A DNA stretch of 57,720 bases from Kiritimatiellia bacterium (GTDB taxonomy: Bacteria; Verrucomicrobiota; Kiritimatiellia; RFP12; UBA1067). Positions 51,385 through 57,720 of this stretch are shown one piece after another (position 1 is the first letter of the stretch; each line of letters starts with the position of its first letter). Location of the stretch: contig JAFSTA010000142.1 in NCBI GenBank assembly GCA_017450695.1, positions 1 through 57,720 of the forward strand, given 5' to 3'. The notes below the pieces were generated by a model. It worked only from the letters and a program-made list of their open reading frames with translations. It was not told where the DNA came from and ran no database searches. The position numbers and the translations under genes were made by a program.

Positions 51385-53018
51385 ATGGCGCAGCTTGAAC
51401 ACATCGAGGCGATTGAGAAGCGGCTTTGGAGCGCGGCGGATACCTTGCGGGCGAACTCCAATTTCGCCGCGAACGAGTTTTTCATGCCCGTTATGGGGCT
51501 TATCTTCTTGCGCCATGCCTACAGCCGCTATCTGGCGGTGAAGGACGAGGTAGTCAAGTCGCTTCCGTCGCGCGGTGGCAAGACGCGTGCGCTCGTCAAA
51601 GAAGATTTCTCCACAAAGGGAGCCGTGTTCCTTCGTCCCGAGGCGCAGTTTGACTATCTCGTGGGTCTGCCGGATTCCGCCAACCGTGCCGAGGCCATCA
51701 TTCGGGCGATGGAGTCCATCGAGGCCGACTACGAATCGCTCCGTGGTGTTCTGCCGAAGGAAGAATACAATGAGCTGGACAACGAGATTCTCGGGCAGCT
51801 TCTGCGCAAGCTGAACCCGGAAGAGCTCAAGAAGATGTCGGGTGACGTGTTCGGTCGCATCTACGAATATTTCCCCACGCAGTTCGCGGGCACCAAGGCG
51901 CATGATGGCGGCGAGTTCTTCACGCCTGTCTCGCTTGTGTCGTTCATTGCCAAGGTTCTTGAGACGGATTCGGGAATCGTGCTGGATCCGGCCTGCGGAT
52001 CAGGTGGCATGTTCGTACAGTCCGCGCGTGTCGTAGAGCGGCAGAACCAGAATCCTTCCGAGAAGCTGACCTTCTACGGCATGGAGAAGAACGCCACGAC
52101 GATCCGTCTGGCCAAGATGAACCTCGCCGTCCACGGACTAGAAGGCGACATCAAGAAGGCGACATCAAGAAGGCGATCACCTACTACGAAGACCCGCACG
52201 AACTGGTCGGCAAGGCCGATTTCGTGATGGCGAATCCGCCGTTCAACGTCGATGAGATCGACGCGGACAGGATCAAGAACGATCCGCGTCTGCCTTTCGG
52301 TCTGCCGAGCGTGAACGACAAGGGCAAGGTCTCGAATGGCAACTATGTGTGGATCAGCTACTTCTACAGCTACTTGAACGACACGGACCGCGCCGGATTC
52401 GTGATGGCGGCGGGGGCGGAATCGGCTGGACGTGGTGACGCGCTTGTGCGCCAGAAGCTGGTTGAGACGGGGGCGGTCGATGTGATGGTCTCGATCCGCT
52501 CGAACTTCTTCTTCACGCGGAGCGTACCGTGTGTCCTGTGGTTCCTGAACCGCGCCAAGAAGACGGAGGAGCAGAAGGACAGTGTCCTGATGATTGACGC
52601 GCGCAACGTCTATCGCAAGGTGACGCGCAAGATCAATGATTTTTCGCCCGAACAGGAACAGAACCTTCTGGCGATCGTCTGGCTGTATCGCGGCGAAACG
52701 GCGCGTTACAAGAAGTTGCTTGCCGAGTACAGGAAGAACGGCGAGGACGAAGCGGCGGCGTGGCTGGAGGAGCGTTTCCCGGATGCGAAGTTCCAGAATG
52801 TGGAAGGGTTGGTCAAGGCCGTCTCGCGTAAGGATATCGCGGCGAACGACTGGTCGCTCACGCCGGGCCGCAACGTTGGCGTGGCGGAGACAGACGATGG
52901 CGACGAGGATTTCGCCGAGAAGTTCGCGGCGCTCCATGAGGAGCTGCGCCAACTTGACGCCGAAGCGGCGAAACTGGCGAAGAAGATCGACGCCAACTTC
53001 AAGGAGTTGATGGGATGA
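51385..53018 (+). pseudogene. hsdM: Type I R-M methyltransferase subunit HsdM, frameshifted by a 14-bp duplication
   Basis: The N-terminal half (51385-52227) has the HsdM N-terminal helices (EKRLWSAADTLRANSNFA) and SAM motif I (DPACGSGGMFVQSA). The second half (52224-53018) begins at the catalytic motif IV region (VMANPPFNVDEID) and runs to the normal end. A tandem duplication of 14 bases at 52142-52169 shifts the frame between them. Removing one copy restores EGDIKKAITYYEDPHELVGK and a 539-aa protein of normal length. HsdM forms the m6A methylase with HsdS. In this form the product is split across the active-site motifs and should be inactive, unless both halves are made and associate (the second has an ATG at 52227). 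Confidence 0.85.
52142..52169 (+). repeat. 14-bp tandem duplication disrupting hsdM
   Basis: AAGGCGACATCAAG occurs twice head to tail, followed by a partial third copy (AAGGCGA). Loss of one unit by slippage would restore the reading frame. Confidence 0.9.
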
Positions 53019-54133
53019 AAAACGTCGTGTCTAAGAAGGCGGATCGCAAGGCGAGTCTTTTTGCGCGGGTTGCCGCGCTCATTGAGGAAGCGCGGCGGAA
53101 AGTTGCCACAGTCGCCAACATCGCGCAGGTCTATACCAACTACGAGATCGGGCGGCAGATCGTCGAAGAGGAGCAAGGCGGTAAACGCAGAGCTGGTTAT
53201 GGCGAACAAGTGTTAATGGAATTGTCCTCTCAATTGACAAGCCGTTTCGGACGAGGTTTTTCCGTTGACAATCTCCAGAACATGCGCACATTCTATCTTG
53301 TGTATTCCGCCATTGAAATTTCCGAAATACCGTCTCGTAAATCTTCCATCGAGAAATACGAGACACTGTCTCGTAAATTCACTCTCAGTTGGTCTCATTA
53401 CGTCTTGTTGATGCGCATTGCCGACCCCGTTGAACGTGCGTTCTACGAACGTGAGGCGGCGGAGCGCAATTGGTCTTTCCGGCAACTGGAGCGTATGTAC
53501 CGCACATCGATGTTCGAGCGGCTTCAGATTTCCAAGGACAAGGCGAAGGTTCGCGCCCTCATGAACCGCCCCGCGCCCGATGTTGAAGTCGCGGGCGAGG
53601 CGTTGAAGGATCCTGTCGTGACGGAATTCCTTGGAACGCCCGACAAGTATTCAGAGGGCGAATTGGAAGACCGCATCTTCGGCCATATCCAGGACTTTAT
53701 GCTGGAGATGGGCAAGGGGTTCACGTTCCACGGGCGGCAGGTGCGCTGCGTCATCGGCGACCACAGCTACTATGCCGACCTTGCGTTCTACAATCGCTTT
53801 ACGCGGTCGTTCTTCGTTATTGACCTCAAGCTCAAGAAGGTCGGACACGATGAGCTTGGGCAGATGCAGACCTACATCAACTACTTTGACCGGAAGGTGA
53901 AACTGCCCGAGGAGAACCCGACCATCGGAATCTTGCTGACGTCGGAGAAGGTGGATCAGGCGCTCGTGGAGATGTTCACGCCGGATTCGGAAAAGAACCG
54001 CATTTTCGTGAAGCAGTACACAAGCGTAATGCCGTCCAAGGTGGCGTTGAAGCGCATCGTGATAGAGGAAAAGCGCAAGTTCGAGAAGGAGCGGCTTCTC
54101 GCCCTCGCCGCAAGGAAAGGCAGGGGTGCGTGA
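53015..54133 (+). CDS. DUF1016/YhcG-family PD-(D/E)XK nuclease, 372 aa
   Basis: The N-terminal helical DUF1016_N domain (YTNYEIGRQIVEEEQGGKRR; SSQLTSRFGRGFSVDNLQNM) and the C-terminal nuclease domain (RCVIGDHSYYADLAFYNR; FFVIDLKLKKVGHDELGQMQ; INYFDRKVKLPEENPTIGIL) are complete, with the D-x-K motif DLKLK. Family members often sit inside type I restriction loci. The ATG overlaps the hsdM stop (ATGA). Its role may be an accessory nuclease or a regulator of restriction. Confidence 0.88.
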   Translation: MKNVVSKKADRKASLFARVAALIEEARRKVATVANIAQVYTNYEIGRQIVEEEQGGKRRAGYGEQVLMELSSQLTSRFGRGFSVDNLQNMRTFYLVYSAIEISEIPSRKSSIEKYETLSRKFTLSWSHYVLLMRIADPVERAFYEREAAERNWSFRQLERMYRTSMFERLQISKDKAKVRALMNRPAPDVEVAGEALKDPVVTEFLGTPDKYSEGELEDRIFGHIQDFMLEMGKGFTFHGRQVRCVIGDHSYYADLAFYNRFTRSFFVIDLKLKKVGHDELGQMQTYINYFDRKVKLPEENPTIGILLTSEKVDQALVEMFTPDSEKNRIFVKQYTSVMPSKVALKRIVIEEKRKFEKERLLALAARKGRGA

Positions 54134-54203
54134 GACGCGGGGCGACAGATACCGTAATGGTCTCACGCGGAGACGCGAAGACGCGGAGGGCGTGCCCGGA
54201 AGG

Positions 54204-54226
54204 GTGTGGCTCCCCCAGAGCCACAC
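54204..54226 (+). promoter_or_regulatory. Hairpin in front of hsdS
   Basis: GTGTGGCT, a 7-base loop and AGCCACAC pair over 8 bases, with further GGAA/TTCC pairing after a bulge. It lies just before the likely hsdS start at 54232 and argues against the earlier GTG at 54130. The preceding bases contain CGCGGAGACGCGAAGACGCG, a period-9 repeat like those elsewhere. Confidence 0.45.
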
Positions 54227-54231
54227 TTCCA

Positions 54232-55323
54232 ATGTCTCATGCCGTATGGCCAAAGGTGAAGTTGGGGGATGTTTGTAATATTTGTACAGGGAAGAAGGAT
54301 GTAAATTTTGGCGCACCTGATGGTGCGTATCCGTTCTTTACTTGCGCGAGAGAAATCTCCAAATGCAAATCTTATTCCTTTGATTGTGATGCGATATTAC
54401 TAGCTAGAAATTGTGACATTGGGAACATGTTCCGATACCACGGAAAGTTTGAAGCATATCAGCGTACATATGTTTTGACTAATAAGTGTCCTGACAGTGT
54501 GGAACTTGATTATATTTGGGATTGTCTGCGCAATAATTGGGTAAGTGTCACGAGGGGAAAGATGCTCGGCGCTGCTGTACAATATATTAAGTTAGGAATG
54601 ATAAAGGAATTTGAAATTCCTCTTCCGCCACTTTCTGTCCAGCGTCGGCTCGCCGACATTTTTTCCGCGTATGACGACCTGATTGAGAATAACCGCCGTC
54701 GGCTTGCCATCCTTGAAGAGACTGCCCGCCTCGCTTACCGCAAATGGTTCGGCGGAGAGGAGGGGCGTAAGGCTACATTGGAAGAGATCTGCCATGATGT
54801 CCGACGTGGCGTTAGCCCCGATGCTGTCGCGCCAGAAACTCCATATATCGGATTGGAACACATGCCGCGTCGTTCAATATCGCTCTGCGAATGGGAGTCT
54901 GCGCAGAAGGTTGCCAGTACTAAACTTGCCTTTGAAGCGGGCGATATTCTTTTTGGCAAGATTCGGCCATGCTTTCACAAAGTTGGAATCGCATTTGTCG
55001 ATGGCGTTGCTTCTTCTGATGCGATTGTGATAAAGCCGAATCGCCCCGAACTATTGGCATACGTGCTTATGACCGTTTCAAGCGACGCATTTGTCGCGGC
55101 GGCTTCACAGGGAATGAAGGAAGGCTCTAAAATGCCCCGTGCCGATTGGAAGCAATTGTTACAATACCCAGTGTCGCTTCCAGATGACGAAACCCTTTCT
55201 AGGTTCAACAACGTGTTGACCCCGATTCTCGCACAGTTGAAAACGCTGTGCTTTTCCACCCGTACTCTCACCGTCTCCCGCGATATGTTGTTGCCGAGGC
55301 TTTTTACCCACCAGACTAACTAG
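54232..55323 (+). CDS. hsdS: Type I R-M specificity subunit HsdS, 363 aa
   Basis: HsdS chooses the DNA target. Two target-recognition domains (about residues 8-150 and 190-345) are each followed by a conserved helix: IPLPPLSVQRRLADIFSAYD with LIENNRRRLAILEETARLAY in the middle, and a similar C-terminal helix ending TVSRDMLLPRLF. The ATG at 54232 is preferred to a GTG at 54130 because the extra 34 residues are encoded by repeat DNA and a hairpin. The AT-rich composition of the recognition domains suggests transfer. No hsdR gene is visible in the window. Confidence 0.85.
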   Translation: MSHAVWPKVKLGDVCNICTGKKDVNFGAPDGAYPFFTCAREISKCKSYSFDCDAILLARNCDIGNMFRYHGKFEAYQRTYVLTNKCPDSVELDYIWDCLRNNWVSVTRGKMLGAAVQYIKLGMIKEFEIPLPPLSVQRRLADIFSAYDDLIENNRRRLAILEETARLAYRKWFGGEEGRKATLEEICHDVRRGVSPDAVAPETPYIGLEHMPRRSISLCEWESAQKVASTKLAFEAGDILFGKIRPCFHKVGIAFVDGVASSDAIVIKPNRPELLAYVLMTVSSDAFVAAASQGMKEGSKMPRADWKQLLQYPVSLPDDETLSRFNNVLTPILAQLKTLCFSTRTLTVSRDMLLPRLFTHQTN

Positions 55324-55332
55324 GAGAAAACC

Positions 55333-57602
55333 ATGCAAAGTAATCATAAACAGTTCTCTTGTTTTATCGCATCCCCAAGCGACGTCAATGCAGAGAGGGA
55401 GGCTTGCGCAGCTGTCGGCGAGGAAATTAATAGAACTTTCGCCGACCATAACATCTCTTTGCGACTCATAAGATGGGAGAAGGATGCCACTCCTGCCGTA
55501 GGCAATGACGGGCAGATGATTATCAATGAACAGTTGTCACCTGAGAATGCCGACTTTTTTGTTGGTATTTTCTGGTCAAGATTTGGATCACCCACTCCGA
55601 GAGCAGAATCGGGAACGGAAGAAGAATTCAACCTTGCATTCGAAAGATGGAAACAAACAAAGTCAAACCGCATTTTGATTTTTTTAAAACAGAAGCAGTC
55701 CCTCAACCAATAGACGCAACCCAGATTGATAAAGTAAATCAGTTTAAAAACCGGTTGGGCGGGATGGGTTTGTACAAAGAGTTTCGAACAACGGAAGAAT
55801 TCGCTTCGACACTAAGAGAGATTCTGAATAAAGAACTCCTCCAAATAGTTTCTTTGCAAGCAAGACCGGATGACATTAAAGCTCAAATCACAAAAAGCCT
55901 GGAAACTCGGCAAAAAGAAGGGCTTGCAGTTTTCCAACAAGAAGTCCGATGGCTTGACAGGTACATCTGTGATAGACAGCGCATGCCTAAATCACTAGCC
56001 GATCTCAAAAACAAGGCTGTTTTACTGGACACGATTCTTGATTCAACAGACTCGTTTGTTATTTCGGCTCCTCCTCAATTTGGACTCACATCGGCAGCAC
56101 ATCATTTGCGACTACTTGCTTGGAAGAAGGGAATGGCATGGGGATATATCGACATGGACGACCTTCCTTCTCCGTCAAGTATCGAAGCTGAGATACGGAA
56201 AGACTTTCCCGGACAAGAGATCAATTGCGTTGTCATCGACAGTTGGAATCCGCAAAAGACATATGCGGCCAAGATATTTGATATTATAGAAGTGCTGTTC
56301 CCTAATATTCGTATAATTGTAATGCATTCATGTTCCGATGTGGGTTTTGTTAGGGAACCAAAGATTCGAATTGAACGAGCGTGGAAGATGCGTGAACTTT
56401 TGCCCATGCCCCGGGAATCTGTGCGAGAAGCGGTTGCCTCCAGATGCGTACAGGTTGCTGGCGATGAAAACGCCGTTCTTAGCAAGCTCCTTAGTGACAT
56501 GGAAATGATGAATATTCCACGTATTCCCATAAACTGCTGGACTATATTGAAAGTTGCGGAGAACCAAACAGACCAAAGCCCTGTCAACAGAACGCAGTTG
56601 TTTGACCATCTTTTATTCGTCCTATTTAATTTATTTAAGCTGCCAACATATGGGACGTTACCCGCTGCGGGGGATTGCAATAGGTTCTTGGGTTCGTTTT
56701 GTGAAAAACTTATTCGGGAATCACGTATGAGTTTTAGCAAAAATGAGCTTATCAAGCATTGTTCGGATTACTGCGAGCGCCAACTTATAGAGGTAAATGT
56801 TGAAGTAGTTTTTGATATTCTGTATGCGAACAGAATCATTTTGCAAACATCATCCACCGAATATCGCTTTGTGGACACTTTCTGGATATACTACTTTGGT
56901 GCCAAACAGATGGAGCAATCAAGTGAATTCAGAACCTATATTCTAAGCAACAATCGATATGCTAATTATCCGGAAATAATTGAGTTTTACACAGGAGGCA
57001 CTAGAGATCATGGAGATATACTGACATTGCTTGATACCGATCTCCAGAAAACTAAAGAGGTCATGAACGAAAGACTCCCCTTACCACGAAATTTTAACCC
57101 GTTGAAACAAGTGAGTTGGATTTCCTCGCCACGGGAAGTTGACCGAATGAAAGCACGACTGAATGAGGGCGTGAACAATCTTCCTTCGTGCATCAAAGAC
57201 CAGCATGCCGACAAAACATATAACTATTTTCGCCCATACGATCAGTCAATACAGCAATGCATAGAACAGGCATCGTTTTATACATTTATTCAACAAGTCA
57301 AATCCCTATCGAAAGCTCTTCGCAATAGCGATTATGCCCCGCGAGAAATAAAGGTTCAAATTGCCCAACATGTTCTTTCGGGGTGGTCTGAAATTGCAAA
57401 AATACTTTTCGCTCTTTCCCCTGTATTAGCCCAAACCGGACAGGCCATGTGGGAAGGATTTGGTTTTTTCCTAGATGATAGTTTCGATAAAGACAGAGAC
57501 GACATCAAAACACTATTTATAACCCGCCAACAAATTTCCAGTGCAACACCCGTTGCAAGGTCAATGCCAACAGTACTTTCTTGCGGACGGGGAGCATTGT
57601 AG
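55333..57602 (+). CDS. DUF4062 plus STAND-like defence protein, split by a -1 frameshift
   Basis: The first frame (55333-55713) is a DUF4062 domain (FSCFIASPSDVNAEREACA; ADFFVGIFWSRFGSPTPRAE; ILIF). The second frame (open to 57602) continues exactly where DUF4062 proteins do (FFKTEAVPQPID, LGGMGLYKEFRTTEEF), then a STAND-like region with FVISAPPQFGLTS where a P-loop is expected but without its Lys, a Walker B-like NCVVIDSWNP, and a helical C-terminal sensor. A -1 shift at the T7A4 run (55679-55689) joins them into about 756 residues. Such proteins act as antiphage sensors in other bacteria. AGGAG precedes the ATG, ten bases after hsdS. A sequencing or assembly error could also explain the split. 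Confidence 0.7.
55680..55686 (+). promoter_or_regulatory. T TTT TTA slippery heptamer
   Basis: In the frame of the upstream ORF the codons read ATT TTT TTA AAA, so T TTT TTA fits the X XXY YYZ rule for -1 ribosomal slippage. A -1 shift here gives FFKTEAVPQ, which matches DUF4062 proteins. I see only a weak potential downstream stem (CCCTCAACC with GGTTGGG, about 55698-55760). Confidence 0.5.
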
Positions 57603-57720
57603 CACATTCCGATTGGAGGACGCAAGGGGGTATTGGGCGGTTTGGAGGGGCGCGGGGCGTACCTGTCCGCAGGGGCGGGCGAAGTCGGCCCCGAAGGGGT
57701 GGCGCGGAGCGCCAAGGCGA
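57603..57720. other. GC-rich non-coding end of the window
   Basis: The DNA returns to high GC after the defence island, with small inverted pairs (CCCCGAAGGGG, GGCGC GGA GCGCC). I see no gene. Confidence 0.4.

Noticed and set aside
1..57720. tRNA, rRNA, riboswitches and replication origin
   Set aside because: I looked for cloverleaf-like TTCRA motifs, rRNA-like conserved strings and DnaA-box clusters by eye and found none I could support.

Overview
The window reads as a bacterial chromosome segment with a GC-rich, host-like codon usage, broken by two AT-rich islands (about 40.1-42.7 kb and 51.1-57.6 kb). Several large exported carbohydrate-active proteins, a giant Gly-rich beta-helix surface protein, a chlamydial/Yersinia-flavoured type III secretion system (T3SS) and many short period-9/10 intergenic repeats point to the PVC group (Verrucomicrobiota/Lentisphaerota/Kiritimatiellota). 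That placement is inference from gene content; no rRNA or other phylogenetic marker is present.

Region 1 (0-17.7 kb) is mostly minus strand: a 1156-aa exported glycosidase-like protein, a frame-disrupted AAA-ATPase/PD-(D/E)XK gene on the plus strand, and an apparent operon of an acyl-CoA-synthetase-like ligase, a LamG plus beta-helix exported protein and a XerC/D-type recombinase, then a 1751-aa exported repeat protein.

Region 2 (18.1-44.8 kb) is a plus-strand T3SS locus. A translocator operon (123-aa unknown, 323-aa coiled-coil protein, SycD-like chaperone, SctE, SctB) has its own promoter and a hairpin in most spacers. A second promoter drives four tandem related small proteins that resemble the EspA/SseB/tip class. 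After a scar of EcoRI-type methylase and VbhA-Fic remnants come a CesT-like chaperone, SctC, an AIM24-like protein, SctW, a second chaperone, SctX, SctV, SctD, a YscE-like co-chaperone, SctF, SctG, SctI, SctJ, SctY, SctK, SctL, an inserted HNH endonuclease/m5C methyltransferase/RadC block, and SctN. The export gate genes sctRSTU, the C-ring sctQ, and sctO/sctP are not in the window and must lie elsewhere if the system works.

Region 3 (44.8-50.3 kb) carries an exported M20 peptidase and, on the minus strand, a GH39-like/EEP-nuclease fusion and a second glycosidase-like protein. Region 4 (50.3-57.7 kb) is a defence island: a type I restriction-modification locus (hsdM broken by a 14-bp duplication, a DUF1016 nuclease, hsdS) and a DUF4062 STAND-like protein split at a T TTT TTA slippery heptamer. 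No hsdR is visible.

The most notable features are the four-member filament/tip-like family, the restriction-modification block embedded and translationally coupled inside the T3SS operon, the repeat-bearing C-terminal extension of the secretin, and the two frame-disrupted defence genes whose disruptions could be reversible or programmed.
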